A DNA stretch of 64,000 nt from Terrimonas sp. (GCA_016125075.1 WGMO01000001.1:62001-126000), one strand, 5' to 3'; numbered from the stretch's first letter, positions 8,447 through 17,265 are shown. Made by a program: numbers and translations. Notes: generated by a model from the sequence alone, not told the origin.

Positions 8447-8587
8447 TCCGAATATCCGGGAAGATTTACCGGTATGACTTTACCCGTTTTCTGTAAAAAA
8501 TCATTAAAATCTGTCAAAATCTGCTTATTACACCTTTCGGGGTGAAAGATTGTGTACAAGAAACCCGGATTATTGCGCTTATTTTTT

Positions 8588-8595
8588 TACCTTTG
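8588..8595 (+). promoter_or_regulatory. -7 element TACCTTTG for queA
   Basis: Exact TAnnTTTG match at 8588-8595 followed by GCCCG. It gives queA a leader of roughly 130 nt, long for this window and unusually GC-rich (8608-8700). Confidence 0.6.
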
Positions 8596-8726
8596 CCCGT
8601 TTTTAAAAATGCCCAACGACCAGGCCCGGTGCCGTAAGACCGGACTTGCCCGCCCCTCCGGCGGAATTTTCGGTGCTCCATGGATCACTTCCAGGTCGTG
8701 TCGTTTGGCCCCAATCATTACAATAT

Positions 8727-9776
8727 ATGAAGCTTTCACAATTCCGTTTTGACCTCCCCTTGAACCTTATTGCCCAAAATCCTGCGAAAAGACGTGAAGA
8801 TGCCCGAATGATGGTGGTACATCGTCATACCGGTGAGATCGAAAACAAACATTTTCGGGATATCCTTGATTATTTTGATGATAAGGACGCTTTTGTTGTA
8901 AACAATACCAAGGTTTTTCCGGCCAGGATGTATGGCCGTAAAGAAAAGACAGGGGCAAAGATTGAAGTCTTTCTATTAAGGGAGCTGAACAAGTCAAACC
9001 GGCTTTGGGATGTGATCGTGGATCCGGCGCGAAAAATAAGGGTGGGCAATAAACTGTATTTCGGAGACAATGAAGAATTGGTGGCCGAGGTCATCGATAA
9101 TACAACGAGCCGTGGCCGAACTATCCGTTTCCTCTGGGAGGACTCAGAAGAGTCATTCCGCGGAATGCTGGAAATGCTGGGAGAAACCCCTTTGCCAAAA
9201 TATATCAAACGAAAACCCGACGAGGAAGATAAGGAACGCTATCAAACCGTTTATGCCAAACATGAAGGCGCTGTTGCGGCGCCGACAGCCGGGCTCCATT
9301 TCAGCCGGGAATTGATCAAAAGACTGGAAATCAAAGGTATTCGTTTTGCCGAAGTCACCCTCCACACCGGTTTGGGCACTTTCCGTCCGATTGAAGTGGA
9401 AGACCTGAGCAAGCACAAGATGGATGCCGAGTATTACCGGGTGGAAGAAGCGGCCTGTAAGATCATCAACAAGGCCCGGGAAAACGGAAACAGGATCTGT
9501 TCGGTGGGTACCACGACGATGCGGGCTCTTGAATCCTCCTTTACGGCACAGAAAATGATGAAACCTTCAGAAGGATGGACCAATATCTTTATTCACCCAC
9601 CCTACGATTTCAATATTGCGGATGCCCTGATAACGAATTTCCACCTCCCCAAGACCAGCCTGCTGATCATGACCTGTGCTTTTGCCGGTTATGATCTCGC
9701 CATGGAAGCTTATAAAAAAGCGATCAAAGACAAATACCGCTTTTTCAGTTACGGGGATGCCATGCTTGTAATCTGA
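8727..9776 (+). CDS. queA: tRNA preQ1(34) S-adenosylmethionine ribosyltransferase-isomerase
   Basis: A 349-residue QueA, which transfers and isomerises the ribosyl part of SAM to 7-aminomethyl-7-deazaguanine at tRNA position 34, giving epoxyqueuosine. The start is [17 protein letters not shown], matching the family N-terminus. Diagnostic segments: [75 protein letters not shown] and [13 protein letters not shown]. The frame is open upstream but that extension has no family similarity. No other queuosine gene is adjacent. Confidence 0.97.
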   Translation: MKLSQFRFDLPLNLIAQNPAKRREDARMMVVHRHTGEIENKHFRDILDYFDDKDAFVVNNTKVFPARMYGRKEKTGAKIEVFLLRELNKSNRLWDVIVDPARKIRVGNKLYFGDNEELVAEVIDNTTSRGRTIRFLWEDSEESFRGMLEMLGETPLPKYIKRKPDEEDKERYQTVYAKHEGAVAAPTAGLHFSRELIKRLEIKGIRFAEVTLHTGLGTFRPIEVEDLSKHKMDAEYYRVEEAACKIINKARENGNRICSVGTTTMRALESSFTAQKMMKPSEGWTNIFIHPPYDFNIADALITNFHLPKTSLLIMTCAFAGYDLAMEAYKKAIKDKYRFFSYGDAMLVI

Positions 9777-9801
9777 CAGATCAAAAATCTTCTCAATAAA
9801 A

Positions 9802-9831
9802 AATACTTTCCCTACCGGAAAGTATTTTTTT
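9802..9831 (+). terminator. intrinsic terminator of queA
   Basis: Stem AATACTTTCC (9802-9811) with GGAAAGTATT (9817-9826), 5-nt loop, followed by T7. Confidence 0.9.
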
Positions 9832-9900
9832 GTGCTTGTGTAATCCGGAACCGGAACGCATCTTAACGATGTGCTAACACATTAATTTCGTAAATTACTA

Positions 9901-9910
9901 GAGGAGGAAA
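9901..9910 (+). promoter_or_regulatory. unusually strong Shine-Dalgarno
   Basis: GAGGAGGAAA, spaced 5 nt from the ATG at 9916. Most genes in this window lack a recognisable SD, so this is notable; it sits behind a TAATTTCG -7-like sequence at 9883-9890. Confidence 0.7.
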
Positions 9911-9915
9911 ATGCC

Positions 9916-10356
9916 ATGAAGCGTATATTAATTATCATCACGGTTATCGGTTCCGGTTTGGTCTTAAATGCCCAGCAGTACAGATCCGTTCAATTCGTAA
10001 ATCCCGAACAGAAATTAGCGGCTGACTATTGTTCTCCACTGTTTCAATCGGCAGATGGAACCATTATCAGTGTTGCCGACAAATTTGTGGGGAGTTACCT
10101 GAATATTCTCGACTGGCTGAATGGCCGGGTAGCCGGGTTACAGGTAATCAGGACACGCGAACATGTTTTCATACCGTATATCCGGGGCTCTGTGGCCAGT
10201 TTATTTGTAGATGAAATGAGGGTGGAACCCGAATTCCTGAATTCCATCAACCCGAATGATATCGCCCTGATAAAGATCATCAAAGGACCCTTTGTGGGTA
10301 GCCCGGGCGGGAACAGTGCTATTGCTATCTATACCCTGAGGGGTTTTGAAGACTAA
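9916..10356 (+). CDS. stand-alone SusC/TonB-receptor plug-domain protein
   Basis: A 146-residue exported protein: signal peptide (1-about 19, ending LNAQ) and one domain resembling the plug of SusC-type receptors, with NILDWLNGRVAGLQV (matching xxxLLxGRVAGxxV), IRGSVASLFVDE, LNSINPNDIALIKIIKGP and a final SAIAIYTLRG (compare IxITTKxG). No beta-barrel follows; the next gene is on the opposite strand. Such isolated plug-like proteins exist in Bacteroidota, but their function is unknown; they might act as periplasmic partners or regulators of TonB receptors. Strong SD and own promoter, so apparently well expressed. Confidence 0.82.
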   Translation: MKRILIIITVIGSGLVLNAQQYRSVQFVNPEQKLAADYCSPLFQSADGTIISVADKFVGSYLNILDWLNGRVAGLQVIRTREHVFIPYIRGSVASLFVDEMRVEPEFLNSINPNDIALIKIIKGPFVGSPGGNSAIAIYTLRGFED

Positions 10357-10392
10357 ACCATCTTGAACCGGAGAGGATATCCCTTCACCGGA

Positions 10393-10845
10393 TTAATGAT
10401 TGAAGATATTGTTCCCGTCTTTTTCCAGACGGAGGTACTCATTTCTCCTGATGGTTAAGTAATAGGCAAAATAGAGAAGCGCCGGAACAGCCAGCAGGAA
10501 TAAATATTTGAAATAGGCGGGTTTTGGAGCTTGTGTAAGGGAGTAGATCAAATTGGACACAAAAACTACGAGTAAGGGTATCGCTACCCACCAGTAATAT
10601 TTCATTCCACTGCTGACAACAAGGTAGGCAATTTCATTTTCCCTGATATCCATTTCGATCACTTCACTGCCACACCAACCTGCTTTACAGGAAAATTGAT
10701 GAAGACCGGGCTCTACTTGAAATTCAAGTGATTCCCCATTACGGACCCTGCTCATGACATTACCATCAATCAGGAATTGATAGGCCCTGCTGTTATTAAC
10801 CCACTCCGATTTTCTGTTTAATATTATTCTTGCCTGTTTAGCCAT
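10393..10845 (-). CDS. hypothetical two-helix membrane protein
   Basis: A 150-residue protein I do not recognise as a named family. Residues 1-80 look like a small beta-sandwich (RIILNRKSEW, FLIDGNVMSRV, EFQVEPGLHQFSCKAGWCGSEV), similar in style to PEGA or carbohydrate-binding-like folds. Two hydrophobic helices follow (about 83-105 and 110-130), and the C-terminus is charged. It is probably an inner-membrane protein with the beta domain on one face. It lies downstream of the aspartokinase gene on the same strand with a 24-bp gap and could be co-transcribed. Confidence 0.7.
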   Translation of the reverse strand: MAKQARIILNRKSEWVNNSRAYQFLIDGNVMSRVRNGESLEFQVEPGLHQFSCKAGWCGSEVIEMDIRENEIAYLVVSSGMKYYWWVAIPLLVVFVSNLIYSLTQAPKPAYFKYLFLLAVPALLYFAYYLTIRRNEYLRLEKDGNNIFNH

Positions 10846-10869
10846 ACGCTTTTGATCATATATCCATCC

Positions 10870-12192
10870 CTAATCCAACCCAAACATCCCCTTATTCAAC
10901 TGTTGCAGGATCCTTGTCTTGTTTTCAGCCGAAACCAATAGCGAAATATTATGCGGGCTGCCCCCATAAGAAACCATACGAACCGGAATATTGATGATCG
11001 AACCAAATAGTTTCTTGATGATATCCTCGGTCTGAGAGATCTCATTGCCCACAACGGATATGATGGTTTGGTTTTCATCCACCTCTAATGAACCAAAGGG
11101 TTCCAGTTCCTTGAGGATATCCCTGAGGTGCTCTTTACTGTCGATGGTCAGGGTAACAGCCACTTCAGAGGTCGTGATCATATCGATCGGGGTCCTGTAT
11201 TTTTCAAAAACCTCAAAAATCTTTCTCAGGAAACCATAGGCCAGCAACATGCGGCTGCTTTTGATCCGGATCGCGATGATATTATCCTTGGCAGCTACGG
11301 CCTTTACGCCTACACTGCCTGCATGCTCCGTGATCAAAGTGCCTTTTGCTTCCGGCTGCATGGTATTGAGCAGTCTGACCGGTACCTTGTAAAACTGTGC
11401 CGGCCATATGGAAGCAGGATGTAAGATCTTGGCGCCAAAATAGGCAAGCTCTGCCGCTTCGTCAAAGCTCATCTGTTCAATGGGCCGGGTCTTTTTTACA
11501 ATCCTGGGGTCATTATTATGCATTCCGTCGATATCGGTCCATATCTCGCATACTGTTGCCTTTATGGCCGCACCGATCAGTGAAGCGGTATAGTCACTGC
11601 CGCCTCTTTTAAGATTATCCACTTCACCCCTCGAATTCTTACAGATATATCCCTGCGTAATGAATAATTTTTTATCACTGTTCTGCTTCAGCAATTGACT
11701 CAGCTTTACCTTGATGCTGCCGATCTGGGGTTCATCATAAGCATCGATGCTCATGAATTCCAGCGCCGGTAACAGTTTATGGTCAATTCCCTGTTCTTCA
11801 AGCAATACGGAGAAGAGCTTGGTGGATAGCAATTCGCCCTGGGCCAGGATATCCTTGTTGAGGGATTCGCTGAAAGAAATTTTTAAAATAATGTTCAGAA
11901 ATTCAAAATGTTCAGCAATAATCCCTTTGGCTTTTTCATAGGCAGTATCGGTACTGAGCAAGTCACGGATAAACGCCTGGTAATGTTTTTCCAGTTCAGC
12001 GATCTGTTGTTTTGCCTGTTCCCTTTCGCCTTTCGCAATGGAATCCCCGATACCCACCAATGCATTGGTAGTACCACTGAGAGCGCTCAGTACGACGATC
12101 TTGTCTTCGCTGTCTTTGGTGATCAGCTGTGCTACCTGGTGCATCCTTTCCGGTTTTCCTACACTGGTACCACCAAACTTCATTATTTTCAT
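10870..12192 (-). CDS. lysC: aspartate kinase (monofunctional, ACT domains)
   Basis: A 440-residue aspartokinase that phosphorylates L-aspartate with ATP, the first step to Lys, Met, Thr and diaminopimelate. Seen: MKFGGTSVG (4-12), the FITQGYICKNSRGE loop, RGGSDYTASLIGAAI (nucleotide/aspartate pocket), IWTDIDGMHNNDPRIV, then two C-terminal ACT domains (about 300-370 and 380-440; ISVVGNEISQTEDI) for allosteric feedback. The start at 12192 gives the canonical MKxMKFGG. A consensus -7 element lies about 40 bp upstream. No homoserine dehydrogenase fusion. Confidence 0.95.
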   Translation of the reverse strand: MKIMKFGGTSVGKPERMHQVAQLITKDSEDKIVVLSALSGTTNALVGIGDSIAKGEREQAKQQIAELEKHYQAFIRDLLSTDTAYEKAKGIIAEHFEFLNIILKISFSESLNKDILAQGELLSTKLFSVLLEEQGIDHKLLPALEFMSIDAYDEPQIGSIKVKLSQLLKQNSDKKLFITQGYICKNSRGEVDNLKRGGSDYTASLIGAAIKATVCEIWTDIDGMHNNDPRIVKKTRPIEQMSFDEAAELAYFGAKILHPASIWPAQFYKVPVRLLNTMQPEAKGTLITEHAGSVGVKAVAAKDNIIAIRIKSSRMLLAYGFLRKIFEVFEKYRTPIDMITTSEVAVTLTIDSKEHLRDILKELEPFGSLEVDENQTIISVVGNEISQTEDIIKKLFGSIINIPVRMVSYGGSPHNISLLVSAENKTRILQQLNKGMFGLD

Positions 12193-12229
12193 AAACCCCC
12201 TCCCCCGTTTTTGTATTTTTTTGAGGTTG

Positions 12230-12237
12230 CAAAGATA
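12230..12237 (-). promoter_or_regulatory. -7 element TATCTTTG for lysC
   Basis: Minus-strand TATCTTTG followed by CAACC, exact TAnnTTTG match, 37 bp before the ATG at 12192. Confidence 0.68.
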
Positions 12238-12369
12238 AGATTGAAGAAGAATAACAGCTGTTAGAATAAAAAGAAAGGTAGAGTCTCTGCCTGAAATTGC
12301 GCTGAAAAAATAATTAACCGTTACTATTATAGGTGGTTCTTGAATCTATATAACCAACTTAGAGGTCTT

Positions 12370-13458
12370 TTAACTCGCCAGGAAGGGGATTGCAAACTTT
12401 TCACCCAGGTATTTCAGGTCTTCAACAACCGGCTTCAACAGCGGAATCCCGGTTTTCATTCTTTCAGCTGCAAATTCCCTTTCGGGATCTCCGGGAATAA
12501 TCACCCTGTCTTCCCCCGCCACCGTTTTGGCCGAGCGGAAACGTTGTATCCATTTGTCCATATGTGTTTTAAAATCCTCCGCTTTCCGGAAAGCATCGAT
12601 GCGCATGGCTCCAAAAAAATGACCGATCCCTTTTCCAGGCTGCTCCTCCGGCATCGGCACATAGGCCGGAAAGGGAGGAACCCATGGTCCGTAATTGGCC
12701 CCGCTCAGGATGGCTGAAAAAATATCGACAACAGCACCCAATGCATAGCCTTTATGACTTCCGTGTTCCCTGTCCCCACCCAGTGGCAATAATGCACCCC
12801 CTGCCTTGAGTTCGTGGGGATCGGTGGAAGGCTTTCCCTGTTTATCCTGTATCCAGCCCAGGGGGGCCACCCCGGCTTTTCGTTGCAGGATCTCCAATTT
12901 TCCATTAGCAGCAGTTGTAGTGGCAAGATCGGCTACAAAGGGAGGCTCATCACCGGCAGGTATGGCCACACAAATGGGGTTAGTACCCAATAACCTTTCG
13001 GTAGAGAATGTGGGGGAAACCAGTGGACTGGCATTGGTCAGGGCAATGCCAATCATATCATGTTCAAGGGCCATCATGGCATGATAACCGGCAATGCCAA
13101 AATGATTACTGTTTTGTACACTGACCCAACCGGTACCCGCATTTTTTGCTTTATCAATAGCTACCTGCATGGCATAAGGCGCCACCACCAGCCCCAGCCC
13201 GCTATCACCATCCACTACGGCAGTGGAGGGTGTTTCATGCAAAATCTTTAATGATGGTTGGGCATTCACCCTTTTGGCCTCCCATAAACGAACGTACCCG
13301 CTCAGCCTGGCCACGCCATGGGAATCAACACCCCGGAGGTCAGCGGATAATAATACCCGGGTGGCTATTTCAGCATCCTTGCTGCTGCATCCTATCTTTT
13401 CCAAAACAGACCTGCAAAAAAGAAATAGTTCCTGGTATTGATACGATTGATTGGGCAT
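12370..13458 (-). CDS. Ldh family oxidoreductase (malate/L-lactate/ureidoglycolate dehydrogenase superfamily)
   Basis: A 362-residue NAD(P)-dependent dehydrogenase of the non-Rossmann Ldh/YlbC/AllD family, oxidising 2-hydroxy acids. Seen: LRGVDSHGVARLSGYVRLW (substrate and catalytic region), VDGDSGLGLV, VQNSNHFGIAGYHAMMA, LTNASPLVSP, LGTNPICVAIP and GDREHGSHKGYAL (nucleotide site). The ATG at 13458 was chosen; a TTG at 13464 is in frame but would lie inside a -7 element. Substrate could be malate, sulfolactate, ureidoglycolate or similar; no neighbour decides it. Confidence 0.93.
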   Translation of the reverse strand: MPNQSYQYQELFLFCRSVLEKIGCSSKDAEIATRVLLSADLRGVDSHGVARLSGYVRLWEAKRVNAQPSLKILHETPSTAVVDGDSGLGLVVAPYAMQVAIDKAKNAGTGWVSVQNSNHFGIAGYHAMMALEHDMIGIALTNASPLVSPTFSTERLLGTNPICVAIPAGDEPPFVADLATTTAANGKLEILQRKAGVAPLGWIQDKQGKPSTDPHELKAGGALLPLGGDREHGSHKGYALGAVVDIFSAILSGANYGPWVPPFPAYVPMPEEQPGKGIGHFFGAMRIDAFRKAEDFKTHMDKWIQRFRSAKTVAGEDRVIIPGDPEREFAAERMKTGIPLLKPVVEDLKYLGEKFAIPFLAS

Positions 13459-13461
13459 GCG

Positions 13462-13469
13462 CAAAAATA
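13462..13469 (-). promoter_or_regulatory. -7 element TATTTTTG, 3 nt before ATG
   Basis: Minus-strand TATTTTTG, CGC, then the ATG at 13458. The expected +1 coincides with the start codon: candidate leaderless mRNA. Confidence 0.52.
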
Positions 13470-13587
13470 ATGTGTTTAACCCTTTGTTAACTTAAATGCG
13501 AATCAGAAAAATACAGCATGCTAATGAAAAGAAGTATTTTACCCTTACTGGTATGCATACCTTATTTAAGTTTTTAAAGTTTTCTTC

Positions 13588-14853
13588 ATGCTGAAAAGCG
13601 CCAAACCTGCCCTGGTCCTTTTGTTATTGACGTATACCGTACAGGTTGGCGCACAGGATACATTCCGAATGCCGGCCGAATGGGAACCACAGGAAGCGGT
13701 TTGGGTGGGCATTTTTCACCGGCCCGGCCGGGAAAGGGTCTCGGCTGCTATTATTAAATCAATTTATAAGCAGGTACAGGTAAGACTGAATTTCCAGGCC
13801 GACAGCACAAAGTATTCTTTCAACCGATTACTCAACTCGTTTCAGATCGATACGACAAAGCTGCAATGGATCCTGGACAGTGTTTCATTTAACTGGCCCA
13901 GGGACCCGGGTCCTCAGTTCCTGGTGAATGAAAAAGGAGAACAAAAAGTGATTGATTTCGGATGGAATGATTATGGCAGTCGGTTTATTACCGGCAAAAA
14001 GCCCGGCAGAATCGATAATATCATCGGGCGCACCGACATCAGGATGGCCGGTTTTCTCAAGTTGCCGGTGCTGTCAACACCGGTCGTGGCAGAAGGTGGC
14101 GGTCTTGAAACCAATGGACGCGGGGTCTTGATGTCTATCGAAGAAACTGCCCTGCAGCGAAACCCGGATATGACATTGCCCGAAATAGAAAAAGAATATC
14201 TAAGGGTAACAGGTTGCAGCAAAATGATTTGGTTAAAGCGTATGACCTTACACGATAAATCTGTTCCCGGTTTACTGGTCGGGAACTGGACCAGTGAAGG
14301 GGCCAACGGCCATATTGATGAAGTGGCGAGGTTTGTGTCACCCAATACCATCCTACTGGCAAAAATTGATGCTTCAGAAAGAAAAAAGAATCCCATCAGC
14401 CAGGCTGATGATGAAATATTAAAGGAAGATTATGAGATTTTACGAAAGGCAACCGATATCAACGGGAAACCTTTTACCATTATCCGGATTCCTTATCCTG
14501 ACCTGAATGCACATGCGATTTCCTATTTACTGGATGATGATATGCGAAAGAATTTTCCGTCTCCTATCCCGCATCTTAAAAATGGAGATACTTTAAAATT
14601 CGTGCCGGCCGTGAGCTATATGAACTTTATGATCACCAATGGTATTGTGCTGGTACCTGCCTATTGGAAAGAGGGTATGCCTTTAAGAGAAAAAGAAAAG
14701 GATGAAGAAGTGAAAAAAATATTCGAAAAATTATTTCCAAACCGGAAAATCATACAGATCAACCCTTACAGTATCAATGGTGGTGGCGGTGGCATTCATT
14801 GTGCCACCTTGCAGCAACCTAAAAAATTATCAAAGGTTCCGAGTCCTAATTGA
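13588..14853 (+). CDS. secreted agmatine deiminase / peptidylarginine deiminase family protein
   Basis: A 421-residue guanidino-group-modifying enzyme (AD/PPAD family). A signal peptide (1-about 22, ending QVGAQ) exports it, unlike cytosolic agmatine deiminases and like Porphyromonas PPAD. Seen: MPAEWEPQEAVWVGIFHRP (substrate Trp/Glu region), FNWPRDPGPQFLV (catalytic Asp), EGGGLETNGRGVL, EGANGHIDEVARFV (catalytic His and Asp) and the nucleophile Cys405 in GGGGGIHCATLQQP. It probably deiminates agmatine or peptide arginine to a citrulline-type product plus ammonia. No C-terminal T9SS domain, so periplasmic or released by another route. Confidence 0.92.
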   Translation: MLKSAKPALVLLLLTYTVQVGAQDTFRMPAEWEPQEAVWVGIFHRPGRERVSAAIIKSIYKQVQVRLNFQADSTKYSFNRLLNSFQIDTTKLQWILDSVSFNWPRDPGPQFLVNEKGEQKVIDFGWNDYGSRFITGKKPGRIDNIIGRTDIRMAGFLKLPVLSTPVVAEGGGLETNGRGVLMSIEETALQRNPDMTLPEIEKEYLRVTGCSKMIWLKRMTLHDKSVPGLLVGNWTSEGANGHIDEVARFVSPNTILLAKIDASERKKNPISQADDEILKEDYEILRKATDINGKPFTIIRIPYPDLNAHAISYLLDDDMRKNFPSPIPHLKNGDTLKFVPAVSYMNFMITNGIVLVPAYWKEGMPLREKEKDEEVKKIFEKLFPNRKIIQINPYSINGGGGGIHCATLQQPKKLSKVPSPN

Positions 14854-14979
14854 GACCTTTTCCTATTCTGTAGATAATATTTAAATTAACTTTTTTTTAC
14901 CCGTTTTTAGACTGATCTTCCGCTATCAGGTTTGCCGGTAAGTCCATGAAATAGAGACCCCCCGCAACCGTACATTTAT

Positions 14980-14987
14980 TAGATTTG
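14980..14987 (+). promoter_or_regulatory. -7 element TAGATTTG, 4 nt before ATG
   Basis: TAGATTTG, CAAG, then the ATG at 14992. Predicts transcription starting at the start codon. An alternative ATG at 15001 would give only about 9 nt of leader. Confidence 0.52.
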
Positions 14988-14991
14988 CAAG

Positions 14992-15996
14992 ATGCTACAG
15001 ATGGCTGTTCTTTTCCTTTCTCTTTTTCAACTGATTTTTTCAGCTGGGGAAACCCCTTCCTATTACAGCATCAGCGGAACGGCGCAGGGCACCACTTACC
15101 ATGTCCATTATTATGCCAACGACAGCCTCGTTAAAAAATCACAGTTGGATAGTATATTGGACCGTATCGACAGTTCATTATCGGTATACAAACCCTATTC
15201 ACTGATCAGCCGTTTCAACCGGTCAGATAAGGGTATCACTATGGATGACCATTTTTGGATCGTACTGAAAAAATCATTACAAACCTACCGGGATACCAGG
15301 GGCTTATTTGACATCACCGTAGCACCATTGGTTCAGGCATGGGGTTTTGGGGTGAAGCGAACAGATACCTTGCCCGGAAACAAGCAGCTGGATCAGATCA
15401 AAACCTGTGTGGGCAGCCGCTACCTGAAAGTAAAAAATAATTTTCTCCGGAAAACCAAACCCTGTGTTACCCTCGACATGAACGGCATCGCCCAGGGATA
15501 CAGCGTGGATGTGCTGGCCGAGTTCCTGGAACGAAACGGCATCCATGATTATATTGCAGAATTGGGAGGCGAGATCAGGGTAAAGGGAAGAAGACAGCCG
15601 TCCGGAGAGAAATTCCGTGTAGGGATTGAATCTCCCGCTGAAGATGAATTTGAAAATCATTCCATACAAAAAATCATTATGATGGACCAGGGCGCCATTA
15701 CCACATCGGGCAGCTACCGGAAATATTATGAAAGCGATGGCCGGAAAATCACCCATCTGATCAACCCGATAACCGGGTATCCCATACAAAACGAAATGAT
15801 CAGTGTTACGGTTTATGCCAAAGATGCGATCACAGCCGATGCATTTGATAATGCACTGATGCTGATGGGTCTCAAAGATGCCCTGCAGTTTACAGAAGCC
15901 AAAAAAGAACTGGCAGCTTATTTTATCTATAAAAAAGCTGACGGAACGATTGCCGATACCGCCAGTTCCCAATTTTATAAACTCATGAATCAGTAA
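14992..15996 (+). CDS. apbE: FAD:protein FMN transferase
   Basis: A 334-residue ApbE flavin transferase that attaches FMN from FAD to Ser/Thr of exported flavoproteins (for example NqrB/C or RnfG/D). N-terminal signal peptide (MAVLFLSLFQLIFSA region). Seen: ISGTAQGTTYHVHYY, IDSSLSVYKPYSLISRFN, FDITVAPLVQAWGFG, VTLDMNGIAQGYSVD, IAELGGEIRVKG, TSGSYRKYY and the Mg-binding AKDAITADAFDNALMLMG. It starts an apparent operon with the Tat-exported oxidoreductase 10 bp downstream, so it may serve periplasmic redox enzymes. Confidence 0.95.
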   Translation: MLQMAVLFLSLFQLIFSAGETPSYYSISGTAQGTTYHVHYYANDSLVKKSQLDSILDRIDSSLSVYKPYSLISRFNRSDKGITMDDHFWIVLKKSLQTYRDTRGLFDITVAPLVQAWGFGVKRTDTLPGNKQLDQIKTCVGSRYLKVKNNFLRKTKPCVTLDMNGIAQGYSVDVLAEFLERNGIHDYIAELGGEIRVKGRRQPSGEKFRVGIESPAEDEFENHSIQKIIMMDQGAITTSGSYRKYYESDGRKITHLINPITGYPIQNEMISVTVYAKDAITADAFDNALMLMGLKDALQFTEAKKELAAYFIYKKADGTIADTASSQFYKLMNQ

Positions 15997-16006
15997 CTTT
16001 AGCGCA

Positions 16007-17215
16007 ATGAAAAGAAGAAAATTTATTAAGCAGGGAAGCCTCTTGACCGGTGGATTGTTTTTACACCAACAAATGTTAAATGCTTTTGCCGGCCCTTCTG
16101 CCGGAGAAAAGATCAGTATGGGCATCATCGGTTGTGGTGACCGTGGGTCGGGAATTATGTCGGTTATCAGGGAACTGGATGAGCGGTTTGTCATAAAGGC
16201 AGTATGCGATGTCCTTGATTTCAGGATAGAAGGCGTAAAGAAATTGGATACGGATCATTCACTTACCTATTATAAGGATTACAGGAAATTACTGGATGAC
16301 AAGACCATTGACGCCGTTGTGATTGCTACCCCGCTCAGTCTTCATTTTCCTATTGGATCAGATGCCCTGAAAGCAGGCAAGCATGTTTACCTGGAAAAGA
16401 CAATGACCTATAACAAAGAACAGGCATTACAACTGGTGGCATTAAAAAAACAATTTCCCCGTCAAATTTTACAGGTAGGTCATCAATACCGTTACACGCC
16501 CCTTTATTTTAAAGTCAAAGACATGATCGAAAAGGGGTACCTGGGTAAAGTTACCCAGATCGATTGCCGCTGGGACCGCAACTGGAACTGGAGAAGACCT
16601 GTACCGGAAGGATATACGGATAAACAGATCAATTGGCGGATGTATAAAGAATTTTCCGGTGGCCTGCCGGCAGAACTGTTATCACACCAGATCGATTTCA
16701 TCAATTGGGCATTTGATACGCATCCGGATGAGATCTTTGCCACTGGTGGAATCGATTTTTATAAAGATGGCCGGGAGACCTATGACAATGTACAGGCCTT
16801 ATTAAGGTATAACAAAGAGGGAATGATCGGCAATTTTGGTGCCACCTGTGCCAATGCCAGGGAAGGATATATTTTTAAATTAAAAGGATCAAAGGGGACC
16901 GTTTCCCTCCTTCCCCATGATGGCATATTCTATCCTGAAAACGAGGCCAGGAAAGAATTGGAAACGGTAGATGGCGTAACCGGCGCTACCAAGATCGAAT
17001 GGAACAAAGACGGAGGCATTCCCATTGTGAAGGAAAAGCTGAAAGACGGCACCTGGTATGCCTTACAGGAGTTTCATAAAGTGATTCAAGAAAACGGAGT
17101 TCCCGTGAGTAATGTCATTACCGGTGCCACCACTGCATTTTGCGTGGACCTTATTAACCATTCATCTTTTAACCATACGATTGAACACTGGAAACCAGAA
17201 TTCAATATTTCTTAA
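16007..17215 (+). CDS. Tat-exported Gfo/Idh/MocA family oxidoreductase
   Basis: A 402-residue NAD(P)-dependent dehydrogenase. The N-terminus has a twin-arginine signal (RRKFIKQGSLLTGG then a hydrophobic stretch), so it is folded with its cofactor and exported. Rossmann fold from about residue 40 (MGIIGCGDRGSG), the EK motif in HVYLEKTMTYN, GHQYRYTP, and a C-terminal alpha/beta domain (about 160-380) with LLSHQIDFINWAFDTHP. Such exported members often oxidise or epimerise sugars in Bacteroidota. It is followed by a tandem DUF1080 (3-keto-disaccharide hydrolase) lipoprotein, suggesting 3-keto-sugar chemistry in the periplasm; that is inference. Confidence 0.94.
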   Translation: MKRRKFIKQGSLLTGGLFLHQQMLNAFAGPSAGEKISMGIIGCGDRGSGIMSVIRELDERFVIKAVCDVLDFRIEGVKKLDTDHSLTYYKDYRKLLDDKTIDAVVIATPLSLHFPIGSDALKAGKHVYLEKTMTYNKEQALQLVALKKQFPRQILQVGHQYRYTPLYFKVKDMIEKGYLGKVTQIDCRWDRNWNWRRPVPEGYTDKQINWRMYKEFSGGLPAELLSHQIDFINWAFDTHPDEIFATGGIDFYKDGRETYDNVQALLRYNKEGMIGNFGATCANAREGYIFKLKGSKGTVSLLPHDGIFYPENEARKELETVDGVTGATKIEWNKDGGIPIVKEKLKDGTWYALQEFHKVIQENGVPVSNVITGATTAFCVDLINHSSFNHTIEHWKPEFNIS

Positions 17216-17265
17216 GACCATGCTTTTCTCTTTCTGAAACGAAACCCACTTAAAACAAATCAATC

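Noticed and set aside
8552-8752. 66-codon frame before queA
   Set aside because: The start lies before the -7 element, composition is atypical (many Cys, Arg, Pro), and no SD or homology is apparent; the region is better read as the queA leader.
15304-16194. 296-codon minus-strand frame opposite apbE and the Gfo/Idh gene
   Set aside because: It spans two well-supported plus-strand genes and has no domain signature.
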